Assembly (NCBI GenBank): GCA_905221105.1
Contig: CAJNBW010000001.1
Span: forward strand, 1 to 64,000
Direction of reading: 5' to 3'
Source: a bacterium
GTDB lineage: Bacteria > Bacillota > Bacilli > Lactobacillales > Streptococcaceae
DNA length: 64,000 nt
Position 1 is the stretch's first letter. Every line of letters starts with the position of its first letter. Below the pieces are notes generated by a model that had not been told where the DNA came from, searched no databases, and worked only from the letters and a program-made list of their open reading frames with translations. Shown piece after piece: positions 20,271 to 29,870 of this stretch. A program made the position numbers and the translations under genes.

Positions 20271-21653
20271 TTACTGGGCCTCTGGCATTTGCCGAACATC
20301 TACGAAGCGCCCTGCGATAGCTGCTGCAGCTGCCATGGCTGGACTGCAGAGATGGGTCTTAGCACCAAAACCTTGTCTGTCTTCAAAGTTGCGGTTGCTG
20401 GTTGAGGCGCAGTGGACACCATCAGGAACCTTGTCCGGATTCATCCCTAGGCACATTGAGCAACCTGGATCTCTCCACTCAAAGCCAGCATCTAGGAAAA
20501 CTTTATCCAAGCCCAACTTCTCAGCAGCTCGTTTGACAGGACGAGAGCCTGGAACTACGATAGCCGTTAAGTTAGGAGCAATCTTCTTCCCTTTGACAAA
20601 TCGCGCAGCCAGCTGCAAGTCGCTGAGACGAGCATTGGTACAAGAGCCAATAAAGATATAGCCTAGTTCAATATCCGCTGGCTTTTGACCAGGTTCCAAG
20701 TCCATATAATTATAAGCGCGCTCATCATTCATATCCTTAATTTCTGGGAATCTACTGTCAAAGTCAACACCCATAGCAGGATTGGTTCCCCAAGTAACCA
20801 TAGGAGCTAGGTCTGAGACATCCATCCGGATAACTTTATCGTAAACAGCATCCTCATCACTGACAATTGTTTTCCAATCAGCCACAGCCTCTTCGAAATT
20901 CTCTGGAACACATTCGCGTCCCTTGAGATAATCATAGGTGGTTTGATCTGGATTCATGATTCCCATCTTAGAGCCAAACTCGATGGACATATTGCAGATG
21001 GTCATTCGCTCTTCCATGCTTAGTGCATCAATCGCTTGTCCACGATATTCCACCACATAGCCAACACCACAGGCAACGCCGTACTTGGCAATTAAGGCAA
21101 GAATGTAATCCTTAGAATAAACTCCCTTTTGTGGAACTCCTGTAAATTCTACCAGCATTTTCTTGGGTTTGACCTGCCAGAGGGTCTGGGTAGCAAAGAC
21201 ATGCTCAACTTCACTGGTCCCAATTCCAAAGGCGATTGCTCCGAATGCTCCGTGAGTAGCTGTGTGGCTATCTCCACAGACGATGAATTTTCCTGGTTGA
21301 GTCCGTCCTGTTTCTGGCCCAACCATGTGAACGATCCCCTGTTTTTCAGAACCGTGGGCTGCATGTTCAATCCCAAACTCCTCAACATTTTCAGCAAGCT
21401 TATCAATTTGTGCTTTAGAAATCACATCTCGAATATCGTAGATATTGACTGTCGGGACATTGTGGTCAAAGGTTCCAAATGTCAAGTCTGGTCGTCTCAA
21501 TCTACGACCTGCATCTCGTAATCCTTGAAAAGCCTGAGGACTGGTCACTTCGTGGATATAGTGCTGGTCCACATACATGAGTTGGGGCTGCCCCTCTTCT
21601 CCCGTGATGACATGACGGTCCCATAATTTATCAAAAATCGATTTTCCTGCCAT
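20271..21653 (-). CDS. leuC: 3-isopropylmalate dehydratase large subunit
   Basis: This is the catalytic [4Fe-4S] subunit of isopropylmalate isomerase. In the 460-residue protein the cluster ligands are visible as [13 protein letters not shown] near 344 and [11 protein letters not shown] near 404 (CxxC). The conserved segment [20 protein letters not shown] is near 131. The start ATG is preceded by GGAGG. It follows the small DUF1294 gene after 3 bases. Confidence 0.96.
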   Translation of the reverse strand: MAGKSIFDKLWDRHVITGEEGQPQLMYVDQHYIHEVTSPQAFQGLRDAGRRLRRPDLTFGTFDHNVPTVNIYDIRDVISKAQIDKLAENVEEFGIEHAAHGSEKQGIVHMVGPETGRTQPGKFIVCGDSHTATHGAFGAIAFGIGTSEVEHVFATQTLWQVKPKKMLVEFTGVPQKGVYSKDYILALIAKYGVACGVGYVVEYRGQAIDALSMEERMTICNMSIEFGSKMGIMNPDQTTYDYLKGRECVPENFEEAVADWKTIVSDEDAVYDKVIRMDVSDLAPMVTWGTNPAMGVDFDSRFPEIKDMNDERAYNYMDLEPGQKPADIELGYIFIGSCTNARLSDLQLAARFVKGKKIAPNLTAIVVPGSRPVKRAAEKLGLDKVFLDAGFEWRDPGCSMCLGMNPDKVPDGVHCASTSNRNFEDRQGFGAKTHLCSPAMAAAAAIAGRFVDVRQMPEAQ

Positions 21654-21656
21654 CCA

Positions 21657-21926
21657 TTACCTCCAAATAAAATATAAGGCTACTAGTGTGGTTATCATCC
21701 CAAGAAACCAAACTGTTTTAAAGTACCATTTTCTAGTCTTGTGGTGAAAGATGATTCCTGCTAACCAGGCACCAAAACCACCACAAGTAAAGGCTAAAAT
21801 GAGTAAGATTTTCTCTGGGATGCGCCAAGCTCTTCTCCTTGCCTTAGATTTGTCAATGCCATAAATCAAGAAAACCATGACATTCCAAATCAAAAGGACT
21901 AGAGTAATTTTTTCGTCTAACTTCAT
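21657..21926 (-). CDS. DUF1294 small membrane protein within the leu operon
   Basis: The 89-residue protein has hydrophobic segments at about 8-22, 38-58 and 68-88 and the DUF1294 core (GIDKSKARRRAWRIPEKILL, then GGFGAWLAG and HHKTRKWYF). The function of the family is unknown. Its ATG overlaps the leuB stop (ATGA) and leuC begins 3 bases after its stop, so it is clearly translated with the leucine genes. Nothing in the sequence says it acts in leucine synthesis. Confidence 0.85.
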   Translation of the reverse strand: MKLDEKITLVLLIWNVMVFLIYGIDKSKARRRAWRIPEKILLILAFTCGGFGAWLAGIIFHHKTRKWYFKTVWFLGMITTLVALYFIWR

Positions 21927-22960
21927 AACCTTGCAATAATGGCTTCTGTCATTTCCTTGGTCGAAGCCTGTCCACCTATATCTCTTGTTAAAACACCAGC
22001 CGCTAAACTTGCCTCAACAGCACGCTCGATACGCTCTGCATCCTCATAACGTCCAAAACTATCTCTCAACATCATGGCCACTGATAAAATCATGGAAATA
22101 GGATTTGCAATTCCTTGACCTGCAATATCAGGAGCTGAACCGTGAATGGGCTCATAGAGACTTGGACCCTTTTCAGAGTGACTGGCTGATGGCATAACTC
22201 CAAGTGTACCAGATAGAACGCTTGATTCATCAGATAGAATATCTCCGAAAAGATTCTCTGTCACGATGACATCGAACTTAGCAGGATTGGTAATCATAAA
22301 CATGGCAGCTGAGTCGACTAGCTGGTGCTCCAAGGTTACATCTGGGAAATCCTGCGCGACTTCCTCAGCTACTTTCCGCCAGAGTTTTGAGGTCGCTAGA
22401 ACATTTTGCTTATCGATACTAGTAACGATTTTTCTGCGATTTCTTGCAATTTCAAAGGCTTTGCGAATAATCCGCTCCACTTCCTCATAGCTATAGTCGT
22501 TGATATCACGCGCTTTGCGCTCTTCAAGGATATGGTCCCCAAAGTAGATACCACCTGTCAACTCACGCACAACTACAAAATCTACACCAGCAATTCGTTC
22601 TGGTTTGAGTGGTGACAAATGCTTGAGACTATCAAAGATTTTTACCGGGCGAATATTGGCATAGAGATTGAGTTCCTTACGGAGAGCCAGCAAGCCTTGT
22701 TCAGGGCGAACCGCTGCTCCATCATACTGAGGACTACCGATAGCCGCTAAGAGGATAGCATCTGCTTCCCTACTTGCTTTGAGGGTTTCATCAGGTAAGG
22801 GATGCCCTGCAGCATCAATACCTGCACCTCCGAAGGGGCGTCTGTCAATCTCATAGTCAAAACCTGTTTTTTCAGCTAGAGCCTCCAGAACCTCTAAACC
22901 GGCCTCCATGATTTCTGGACCTATTCCGTCCCCTGCTAGAGCTACTATTTTCTTTGTCAT
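21923..22960 (-). CDS. leuB: 3-isopropylmalate dehydrogenase
   Basis: LeuB oxidises and decarboxylates 3-isopropylmalate to 2-ketoisocaproate with NAD. The 345-residue protein has GDGIGPEIMEAGLEVL near 10, the substrate-binding RELTGGIYFG near 135 and the NAD-site segment YEPIHGSAPDIAGQGIANP near 268. The ribosome site GAGGAGA precedes the ATG, 11 bases after leuA. Confidence 0.97.
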   Translation of the reverse strand: MTKKIVALAGDGIGPEIMEAGLEVLEALAEKTGFDYEIDRRPFGGAGIDAAGHPLPDETLKASREADAILLAAIGSPQYDGAAVRPEQGLLALRKELNLYANIRPVKIFDSLKHLSPLKPERIAGVDFVVVRELTGGIYFGDHILEERKARDINDYSYEEVERIIRKAFEIARNRRKIVTSIDKQNVLATSKLWRKVAEEVAQDFPDVTLEHQLVDSAAMFMITNPAKFDVIVTENLFGDILSDESSVLSGTLGVMPSASHSEKGPSLYEPIHGSAPDIAGQGIANPISMILSVAMMLRDSFGRYEDAERIERAVEASLAAGVLTRDIGGQASTKEMTEAIIARL

Positions 22961-22971
22961 AGCATTCTCCT

Positions 22972-24534
22972 CTACACACTAGGCATATCGCGGTAAGAAA
23001 CGTTGCGTCCCATCTCACCTGTATTCTCTTTTTGAACAAAGGTATTAGCATTGATGTAGGCAATAGCCGAAGCCTTCAACACATCGAAATCAAGACCCGC
23101 TGCGTTAAAGATGGTTTCTGTATCTCTGTTTTCAACAGTGACCAAAACCCGAGCCTGGGCGTCAATTCCATCTGTCACAGCATCAATGGTGTAGGACACC
23201 AAGCGGACGGATTGGTTAAAGAACTTGTCAATAGCGTTGAAGATTGCCTCAACTGAACCTTGACCTGTCGCATTAAATTCGACCTTCTCACCATCCATAT
23301 TAGCTAGGCTAACAAGCGCTTCAATGTCATTGTCTGCATGAGTTTGAAGTTGTAAATCATCAAAATGGAAGCCTTCTGGATTTTCAACCATGGTGCCAGC
23401 GACCAGAGCTCGAATATCTGCATCTGTGATTTCTTGTTTCTTATCTGCCAGAGCCTTGAACTTAGCAAAGAGCGGTTTGATATCCTCTTCTGTATAATCT
23501 AGGGCCAATTCTCTTAGTTTTTCAACAAAGGCATGGCGACCTGACAATTTACCAAGCGGAAGACTATTGCTCTTAACACCAACCAATTCAGGGGTGATAA
23601 TTTCATAAGTAAGAGGATTTTTAAGGACTCCGTCTTGGTGAATACCAGATTCGTGAGAAAAGGCATTACCACCAACCACAGCCTTGTTTTTAGGAACTGG
23701 AATTCCTGAGAAGCGTGAAACCATTTCTGACGTATTCATTGTTTCATCCAAAACAATATCACTAGTTGCTTGGAAGAAATCCTCACGAATCTTCAAAGCA
23801 ACAGCTACTTCTTCAAGAGCAACATTACCTGCGCGTTCACCGATACCATTAATAGTTCCCTGGACACGTCCAGCACCGTGTTTAATTGCTGTCAAAGTAT
23901 TTGCAGTCGCCATTCCGAGATCATCGTGACAGTGGACACCAAAGACAACTTTATGATCTGATTTAATATTTTCAGTCAAGTGATCAAAGATGCGTGCAAA
24001 CTCTTCTGGCGTGGTGAATCCAACCGTGTCAGGGATATTGATATAAGACGCACCAGCATCAACCGCTGTTTGAACGACTTGTAAGAGGAAATCCAACTCT
24101 GTTCTAGTCGCATCCTCTGGAGAGAATTCGACCACTTCAAACTTAGAACGTGCATAAGAGACATGCTCCTTAATAGCTTCTAGAATCTCTTCCTTGCTCT
24201 TATTGAGCTTGTACTTGCGGTGAATTGGACTGGTAGCGATAAAGACATGAATCTGTGGATACTTGGCATCCTTAAGCGCCTCATAACAAGCATCAATATC
24301 AGATTTTACAGAACGAGCTAATCCTGTCACTGCTGTTTTTTTCATGGATTTGGCAATTTCTTGAACGGCTATAAATGAATCTGGACTAGCAGCCGGAAAA
24401 CCAGCTTCAATTACAGAAATTCCCCATTTCTCCAGCTGTCTTGCAATGGAAACTTTTTCCTTTATTGAGAAGTTAACACCAGGTGTTTGTTCCCCATCAC
24501 GAAGACTTGTATCAAAAAATTCAACTTTACGCAT
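22972..24534 (-). CDS. leuA: 2-isopropylmalate synthase
   Basis: LeuA condenses acetyl-CoA with 2-ketoisovalerate, the committed and feedback-inhibited step of leucine synthesis. The 520-residue protein has the catalytic DTSLRDGEQTPG near residue 8 and metal-binding HCHDDLG near 200. A C-terminal regulatory LeuA dimer domain lies at about 390-515 (LVSYTIDAVTDGIDAQARV). It is the first gene of the operon and starts behind an AAAAGGGGAA ribosome site, directly downstream of the attenuator. Confidence 0.97.
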   Translation of the reverse strand: MRKVEFFDTSLRDGEQTPGVNFSIKEKVSIARQLEKWGISVIEAGFPAASPDSFIAVQEIAKSMKKTAVTGLARSVKSDIDACYEALKDAKYPQIHVFIATSPIHRKYKLNKSKEEILEAIKEHVSYARSKFEVVEFSPEDATRTELDFLLQVVQTAVDAGASYINIPDTVGFTTPEEFARIFDHLTENIKSDHKVVFGVHCHDDLGMATANTLTAIKHGAGRVQGTINGIGERAGNVALEEVAVALKIREDFFQATSDIVLDETMNTSEMVSRFSGIPVPKNKAVVGGNAFSHESGIHQDGVLKNPLTYEIITPELVGVKSNSLPLGKLSGRHAFVEKLRELALDYTEEDIKPLFAKFKALADKKQEITDADIRALVAGTMVENPEGFHFDDLQLQTHADNDIEALVSLANMDGEKVEFNATGQGSVEAIFNAIDKFFNQSVRLVSYTIDAVTDGIDAQARVLVTVENRDTETIFNAAGLDFDVLKASAIAYINANTFVQKENTGEMGRNVSYRDMPSV

Positions 24535-24570
24535 AAGATTTCCCCTTTTCCAAATGTGGTTTTTAAAAAA

Positions 24571-24600
24571 ACATCTCGCTTAGAAGTCCAAGCGAGATGT
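24571..24600 (-). terminator. leu attenuator terminator, with competing antiterminator
   Basis: ACATCTCGCTT and AAGCGAGATGT form an 11-bp stem followed by seven T on the minus strand, ending 37 bases before leuA. The 5' arm can instead pair with an upstream segment: 24588-24597 with 24609-24618 gives 10 bp including one G-U. The two structures exclude each other. A further hairpin (24630-24654, 10 bp) overlaps the stop codon of the leader peptide. Confidence 0.85.
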
Positions 24601-24647
24601 TGATTCACTCCCGCTTGGTAAGCCAAACAGGACTAATGCTTTTTGCA

Positions 24648-24701
24648 CTAGCCCGAGTACCTCAACAACAAAGCAAATTGATTAAACTTAGCTGTTTTCA
24701 T
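24648..24701 (-). CDS. leuL: Leucine operon leader peptide
   Basis: The 17-residue peptide MKTAKFNQFALLLRYSG has three consecutive leucine codons (all TTG). It is preceded by a GAAGGAGAAA ribosome site and followed by mutually exclusive RNA hairpins and a terminator before leuA. This is the standard arrangement of transcription attenuation: a ribosome stalled at the Leu codons when charged tRNA-Leu is scarce would favour the antiterminator. The symbol is by analogy with other leader peptides. Confidence 0.85.
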   Translation of the reverse strand: MKTAKFNQFALLLRYSG

Positions 24702-24737
24702 GTTTGACTTTCTCCTTCGTTTGATATCTTGTTTAGT

Positions 24738-24793
24738 ATTTTAGCATAGGTAAAAACACTTGTCAAGAAAAAATCCAATATTTTCTGAAAATT
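24738..24793 (-). promoter_or_regulatory. leuA promoter with CodY box
   Basis: TTGACA (24761-24766) and TAAAAT (24738-24743) lie 17 bases apart. Just upstream, 24779-24793 reads AATTTTCAGAAAATA, matching the CodY consensus AATTTTCWGAAAATT at 14 of 15 positions. CodY represses branched-chain amino acid genes when isoleucine/valine and GTP are plentiful (family knowledge). Confidence 0.8.
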
Positions 24794-24838
24794 TCTTCAG
24801 TATAGAATATTTTGCTAATTGAAAGTTCTTGAAATGTT

Positions 24839-25495
24839 TCATTTTTTAGAAGTTAAATTCCAACTTTTTTCTATCAATTCCAGGACTACTGAATCTGACA
24901 AGTTATCATCAAAAGCCACACTAATCCAGTAACGTTTGTTCATATGAAAAGCTGGATAAATGCCCTTTTCTGAAAGTAAGTTCGCTACTTGATCGTGTTT
25001 GAGATTGACTGCTTCCACTAATCCTTCTCTACCCTTTTCCAGCTTATCCCAAGAAATTCTCATCAAAACAGCATACCACTTTTGATTGCCTTCATGGCGC
25101 AATACTGCTGTATCAGGCGATTTCTCCCACAGATACTCCAACTGATTTCCATACTTTTCCTGAACTTGAGTCATGATTCGTTTAGTCTGAGGGAAGATGA
25201 AATCCTGAACATCAAAACAAGTCTTCCGTATCTGGTAAAGAATCTCCAAACAAGCTTCACGGACACTTCCTACAAAACTTCCCCTCATGCTTTCCATATG
25301 AACTTGAGGATAGAGATCACCCGTTTCCTGGTCAAAGACCTGAAAACTCACATTATCAGCAGTGATGGAGACTGTCATGAAAAAGTCACCCTGCAAAATC
25401 TGGCAACTATAAGTCCAGACTTCCCAATTTTCTACAAAACCATAGGCACGAGCCTTTTCTTGATTAAACTGATAAGATTTAAAAATTTCAAACAT
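24839..25495 (-). CDS. YjbR/MmcQ-like protein
   Basis: The 218-residue protein has in its C-terminal half (about 110-218) the YjbR/MmcQ (DUF419-type) fold: YLWEKSPDTAVLRHEGNQKW near 122, then GIYPAFHMNKRYWISVAFDD near 180. The N-terminal half has a separate beta-rich module (SYQFNQEKARAYGF...SCQILQGDFFMTVSI). Family members have a DNA-binding-like fold but no established biochemical role. It follows cutC after about 40 bases that contain a hairpin. The function is unknown. Confidence 0.75.
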   Translation of the reverse strand: MFEIFKSYQFNQEKARAYGFVENWEVWTYSCQILQGDFFMTVSITADNVSFQVFDQETGDLYPQVHMESMRGSFVGSVREACLEILYQIRKTCFDVQDFIFPQTKRIMTQVQEKYGNQLEYLWEKSPDTAVLRHEGNQKWYAVLMRISWDKLEKGREGLVEAVNLKHDQVANLLSEKGIYPAFHMNKRYWISVAFDDNLSDSVVLELIEKSWNLTSKK

Positions 25496-25501
25496 AAGTG
25501 A

Positions 25502-25528
25502 AAACTGCTACCCAAAGCTAGCAGTTCC
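25502..25528 (-). terminator. Hairpin between cutC and the YjbR-like gene
   Basis: AACTGCTA and TAGCAGTT form an 8-bp stem, followed by only a short T run. It is a weak terminator or a translational control hairpin just before the YjbR-like ATG. Confidence 0.45.
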
Positions 25529-25538
25529 TTTCTATTTT

Positions 25539-26171
25539 TTAAAAGACAACCTTGGTTCCATGCAATTGTGTCACACCCAGCTGGTCGATAAAGGCTTGAC
25601 GGTTGTCCAAGTCAATCCCCCCACCTGGTAGGATTTCAATTTTGCCTTTAGCATGTTCCAAAATTCTGTGATAGTGAGCAAAACGTTTGTCTAGTGAATC
25701 GCTAGACACACCTGCACGAGTTAGGATACGGGTGACACCAGCTTGACTGAGCCAGTCAATAGCTTCCAACTGGTCTTCATCACTCAATTCATCAAAGGCC
25801 ATGTGGAAGACAATTTCCATTCCTTTTGATGCAGCAATTAACTTCTCCAGATTAGCTTTATCCAACTTCTTCTCAGCAGTTAAAGCCCCAAATACAACTC
25901 CTTGACTTCCAGCCTGAGCAGTCAAACGAATATCTTCTAGCATGATAGCAATTTCTAGTTCATTGTAGACAAAATCGCCACCACGGGGACGAATCATGGT
26001 CATAATGGTCGTATCATAGTTAGCTGCCAGTTCAACTGCTACCTTAGTTACTCCATAGCTGGGTGTTGTTCCACCAACTCCTAGATTATCACAAAGTTCG
26101 ATTCGGCGAGCTCCAGCCTGCATCGCTTTTTCAAGCAAGGTCACATTTTCAGCACAAAATTCGTAAATCAT
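25539..26171 (-). CDS. cutC: CutC family protein
   Basis: The 210-residue TIM-barrel protein starts MIYEFCAENVTLLEKAMQAG and contains the family segments IELCDNLGVGGTTPSYG near 24, MIRPRGGDFVYNELE near 58 and FHMAFDELSD near 120. CutC was named for copper homeostasis in E. coli, but that role is disputed and the enzyme activity is not established. It is annotated by family only. Confidence 0.9.
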   Translation of the reverse strand: MIYEFCAENVTLLEKAMQAGARRIELCDNLGVGGTTPSYGVTKVAVELAANYDTTIMTMIRPRGGDFVYNELEIAIMLEDIRLTAQAGSQGVVFGALTAEKKLDKANLEKLIAASKGMEIVFHMAFDELSDEDQLEAIDWLSQAGVTRILTRAGVSSDSLDKRFAHYHRILEHAKGKIEILPGGGIDLDNRQAFIDQLGVTQLHGTKVVF

Positions 26172-26264
26172 TTGATTCTCCTTGAGTATTACTTTAAATT
26201 TATTATATCATATTGTTGTGAATATGCTTTCAATTTTATCAAGGGAAATAGTTACAAATTTTAC

Positions 26265-26624
26265 CTATTCTTTGTCCGGAATGACCTTGAAGAGATAATA
26301 AGTGATAAAGATGGTCAAAGCTCCCAGACCGATTTTGACCGGCAAAAGAGGCGCAAAGTAAATGGAAATTCCCATCAAGATGTAGATGGATACGATGATT
26401 TTTTTCTTACGTTCACGCGCAATAGACTTGGTCTCACGAAAATCAGCTACATATGCTTGATAGAGCTTGGTATGGTAAAGCCAATCTTCGAAGCGCTTGG
26501 AACTTCTGGAGAAACAAGCGATAGACAACAAAAGAAAGGGAGTTGTTGGCAACAAGGGTAGAACAACCCCAACAATAGCCAAGGCCAATGATAAAAAACC
26601 AATAATTAGATAAATAATACGCAT
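26265..26624 (-). CDS. DUF454 (YbaN-like) inner membrane protein
   Basis: The 119-residue protein has three hydrophobic segments (about 3-22, 25-45, 78-110) and the family motif GVVLPLLPTTPFLLLSIACFSRSS near 18-41, followed by W-L-Y...Y. The function is unknown. It is a single gene; the 105 bases after its end and the 93 bases before cutC hold nothing recognisable. Confidence 0.85.
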   Translation of the reverse strand: MRIIYLIIGFLSLALAIVGVVLPLLPTTPFLLLSIACFSRSSKRFEDWLYHTKLYQAYVADFRETKSIARERKKKIIVSIYILMGISIYFAPLLPVKIGLGALTIFITYYLFKVIPDKE

Positions 26625-26729
26625 AACTACTCCTAGTTAAAATAATCTTCTTCTAGTTTCGCATACAATGATGAATTTTGTCAAGCTTCAACCAAAAAGA
26701 GCCTGAAATTTACTTTCAGAACTCTCCAC

Positions 26730-28817
26730 TTATTTAATCTTTTCTTCTTCGTAGTCGCCATTACTACATACAACTTGCTTACCACCACCACGGACTTTTT
26801 TCTCCATGAGGAAGTTACCACATTTTGGACAGTCACGACCAACAGGCTTGTCCCAAGAGGTAAATTCACATTCTGGATAGCGATTGCAACCATAGAAAAG
26901 TCGGTTACGTTTGGTTTTACGCTCAATGATTTGACCCTGATGACAACTTGGACACTCAACACCGATTTCTTTCACGATTGCTTGGGTATGGCGACAATCT
27001 GGGAAATTGCTACAAGCGTAGAACTTACCAAAACGACCAAGCTTAATGACCATTGGACTGCCACATACTTCACAGTCAAATCCAGCTGGTTCATCCTTGA
27101 TTTGGATTTTTTCCATTTCTTCTTCAGCCTTGGCCACTTCTTTAGAGAATGGTTTGTAGAAGTCGTCTATAACACGTTGCCACTGCTCTTTTCCGACTTC
27201 GACATCATCCAGTTTACCTTCCATTTCAGCTGTGAAGGTCACGTTTACGATATCTGGGAAATATTCAACGATGAGCTTGTTAACAATTTCTCCCAACTCT
27301 GTTGGTTCAAAACGTTTGGCTGCAAGGCGAACATAATAACGTTTCTGAATGGTTTCAATAGTTGGTGCGTAGGTTGATGGACGTCCAACCCCATTTTCCT
27401 CCAAGGTCTTGATCAAGGTCGCTTCAGAATAGCGAGCAGGCGGTTGTGTGAAATGTTGCTCTGGTTTGCTATTGACCTGCTTGACCATATCTCCAACAGC
27501 CATATCTGGTAACATCTTATTCTTATCAGAATCATTATAAATGGCAAGATAACCATCAAACTTAACCTGACTACCATTGGCAGCAAATTGAACCCCATTT
27601 TGAGACAATTTAACAGCCATGGTATCAAAGACAGCAGCTGTCATCTGGCTAGCCACAAAACGATTCCAAATAAGAGTATAAAGCTTGAGCTGATCCTTGT
27701 CCAGATACTTAGCGATGCTTTCAGGTGTATTAAAGACACTAGACGGACGAATAGCCTCGTGGGCATCCTGAGCTCCAGAAGCATTTTTGACCTTGCTACC
27801 ATGCTTAGAGTACTTGCTACCAAAACGGTCCGTAATGAAACTTGCTGCTTCATTTTGCGCTACTGGACTGATACGAGTTGAATCGGTACGCATATAGGTA
27901 ATCAAACCTTGCACACCAGAACCAATATTGATCCCTTCATAGAGCTGTTGGGCAACCATCATAGTCTTTCGAGTACGGAAATTGATTTTATTGGCTGCAT
28001 CCATCTGCATAGATGAAGTGGTATAGGGTAATGGAGCATTGCGTTTGCGCTCTTTCTTATCTACCTGATCCACTGAAAAATCTTTGCTAGTCAGACGAGA
28101 CAAGACTTCCTTGACCTCATCATTACTAGTCAGTTTCAGCTTTTTACCATCCACTCCATAGAAGGAAGCCTGAAATTGCTTGGTTCCCTTTTTAAAAATA
28201 CCATCAATTGTCCAGTATTCTTCAGGCTGAAAGTCATTGATTTCATTCTCACGATCAATGATTAACTTGAGCGCAATAGATTGAACACGACCTGCTGACA
28301 AGCCCTTCTTAACCTTCTTCCACAAAATAGGCGAAATCGAATAGCCTACCAAGCGGTCCAAGACACGACGAGCCTGTTGGGCATCGACCAAGTCCATATC
28401 AATCTTGCGTGGTTCTTTAAATGCATTTTTGACTGCATCCTTGGTGATTTCATTGAAGACCACACGGTTGGCATCATTTTCATCTAAGTTGAGAATATGA
28501 GCCAAATGCCAAGAAATCGCTTCTCCTTCACGGTCTGGGTCACTCGCGAGAAAAACTTTATTAGCTTTTTTAGCTTCTTTTTTCAAGTCATTAATGAGAG
28601 GACCTTTTCCTCGGATATTGATATATTGCGGTTCATAATTATTTTCAATATCAACGGACATACTGGATTTCTTCAAATCACGGATATGCCCGACACTGGC
28701 TAAAACCTTGTAGTTCCTGCCTAGATATTTTTCAATCGTTTTCGCCTTAGCAGGCGACTCCACGATTACTAGATTTTTTTTAACTGTTGATTTTTTCTTT
28801 TTTGTTGCCGTAGCCAC
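26730..28817 (-). CDS. topA: DNA topoisomerase I
   Basis: TopA relaxes negative supercoils through a transient 5'-phosphotyrosine link. The TOPRIM domain begins with [19 protein letters not shown] near residue 15 and has [14 protein letters not shown] near 98. The active-site Tyr is in [14 protein letters not shown] near 300. Three C-terminal four-Cys zinc ribbons lie at about 565-690 ([27 protein letters not shown]). I place the start at the GTG (28817, 695 residues) because AAGGTG lies 8 bases upstream; the frame could begin 6 codons earlier only at a TTG. Confidence 0.95.
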   Translation of the reverse strand: MATATKKKKSTVKKNLVIVESPAKAKTIEKYLGRNYKVLASVGHIRDLKKSSMSVDIENNYEPQYINIRGKGPLINDLKKEAKKANKVFLASDPDREGEAISWHLAHILNLDENDANRVVFNEITKDAVKNAFKEPRKIDMDLVDAQQARRVLDRLVGYSISPILWKKVKKGLSAGRVQSIALKLIIDRENEINDFQPEEYWTIDGIFKKGTKQFQASFYGVDGKKLKLTSNDEVKEVLSRLTSKDFSVDQVDKKERKRNAPLPYTTSSMQMDAANKINFRTRKTMMVAQQLYEGINIGSGVQGLITYMRTDSTRISPVAQNEAASFITDRFGSKYSKHGSKVKNASGAQDAHEAIRPSSVFNTPESIAKYLDKDQLKLYTLIWNRFVASQMTAAVFDTMAVKLSQNGVQFAANGSQVKFDGYLAIYNDSDKNKMLPDMAVGDMVKQVNSKPEQHFTQPPARYSEATLIKTLEENGVGRPSTYAPTIETIQKRYYVRLAAKRFEPTELGEIVNKLIVEYFPDIVNVTFTAEMEGKLDDVEVGKEQWQRVIDDFYKPFSKEVAKAEEEMEKIQIKDEPAGFDCEVCGSPMVIKLGRFGKFYACSNFPDCRHTQAIVKEIGVECPSCHQGQIIERKTKRNRLFYGCNRYPECEFTSWDKPVGRDCPKCGNFLMEKKVRGGGKQVVCSNGDYEEEKIK

Positions 28818-28852
28818 AGTATCACACCTTTTCAAAGTAATAAACTTTATAA

Positions 28853-28881
28853 AGTGTAAACCATTTTGTCATAACTGTCAA
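28853..28881 (-). promoter_or_regulatory. topA promoter
   Basis: TTGACA (28876-28881) and TACACT (28853-28858) are 17 bases apart, about 35 bases before the GTG start. Confidence 0.75.
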
Positions 28882-28934
28882 GACTTAGCTCCTATATATA
28901 GAAGAAAAGTTTGTCCAGTAAGTGAACTTTCGTC

Positions 28935-29783
28935 TTAGAATTCAAATTCTGCTAGAACATCTTGCCCACTTGTGACCAATTTTGCTCCTTCCTGAATCAA
29001 ATGATGGCAACCGTCTGATAGTCCATCTAAAATGCTACCAGGAATAGCAAAGACATCGCGCCCTTCTTCCATTGCCCGCTCACAGGTAATGAGACTACCT
29101 GAGCGCATCTTGGCCTCTGCTACAATCACACCACGACAAAGTCCAGCAATGATGCGATTACGGGCAGGAAAATGAAATTTCAGAGGTTGTTCACCAGGTC
29201 CATACTCACTGAGAACCAGATGATCATTTCCTATGTAGTCTTGCAAACGTTTATTGGCTTTAGGATAAAACACATCCAGACCTGTTCCAATCACTGCAAT
29301 GGTTTTTCCACCATTCTGGAGAGCTGCCATATGAGCTGCTGTGTCAATTCCCTTAGCTAATCCACTGACGATAACCAGTTCATTTTCCAAGCCTTGAATG
29401 ACTTTTTCAACTGACTTAGCTCCCTGTTTGCTACAAGCACGACTGCCCACGACCGCTACCTTCGGGAATTTCAAGAGGTCAAGATTTCCCTTGTAAAATA
29501 AAAGTACAGGCGTGTCATATATTTCACTCAAATCCCAAGGATAACAGTCATCTAAAATAGAGAAAGATGAAAATTTTTGAAACTCCTTCTCCAAATGCGC
29601 ATCGTCTATCTGAAAATAACGTTCCATAAAAACAGCTGGATTTCGGCAACCTGATATATCTGCAATGTCACCTAACAACAGTTCTTGATCGACATTTTCA
29701 CCGTATTCTAGAACTTTCAAAACCTGTTGATTGGTCAAACCTGATTTTTTTAACTTATAGATTTCATAGTTTGTGATTTTCAT
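28935..29783 (-). CDS. dprA: DNA processing protein DprA
   Basis: DprA loads RecA on incoming single strands during transformation and helps shut down competence by contacting phosphorylated ComE (known in pneumococcus). The 282-residue protein has an N-terminal SAM-like domain (about 1-85) and the extended Rossmann fold with VAVVGSRACSKQG near 108, VSGLAKGIDTAAH near 142 and PARNRIIAGLCRG near 207. The ATG at 29783 is chosen over one four codons upstream because GGAG then lies 8 bases before it. A combox lies 34 bases upstream, marking it as a late competence gene. Confidence 0.95.
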   Translation of the reverse strand: MKITNYEIYKLKKSGLTNQQVLKVLEYGENVDQELLLGDIADISGCRNPAVFMERYFQIDDAHLEKEFQKFSSFSILDDCYPWDLSEIYDTPVLLFYKGNLDLLKFPKVAVVGSRACSKQGAKSVEKVIQGLENELVIVSGLAKGIDTAAHMAALQNGGKTIAVIGTGLDVFYPKANKRLQDYIGNDHLVLSEYGPGEQPLKFHFPARNRIIAGLCRGVIVAEAKMRSGSLITCERAMEEGRDVFAIPGSILDGLSDGCHHLIQEGAKLVTSGQDVLAEFEF

Positions 29784-29816
29784 AAATAGCTCCATTTCTT
29801 TTTCTACTCATCTATT

Positions 29817-29824
29817 TATTCGTA
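29817..29824 (-). promoter_or_regulatory. Combox (ComX/SigX site) of dprA
   Basis: The exact 8-mer TACGAATA is found on the minus strand after a T-rich stretch. It is the core of the promoter recognised by the competence sigma factor in streptococci. Confidence 0.85.
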
Positions 29825-29837
29825 AAAAATCAAAAAA

Positions 29838-29862
29838 ACATCCGACTATTTTAGCCAGATGT
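29838..29862 (-). terminator. Terminator of the lic-tar operon
   Basis: ACATCTGGCT and AGTCGGATGT form a 10-bp stem with two G-U pairs, followed by seven T on the minus strand, just after licC. Confidence 0.8.
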
Positions 29863-29870
29863 TGGAATCT

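Noticed and set aside
26775..27377. 200-codon plus-strand ORF
   Set aside because: It lies fully antisense to the zinc-ribbon end of topA, has no ribosome site, and reads as low-quality protein rich in Phe/Thr.
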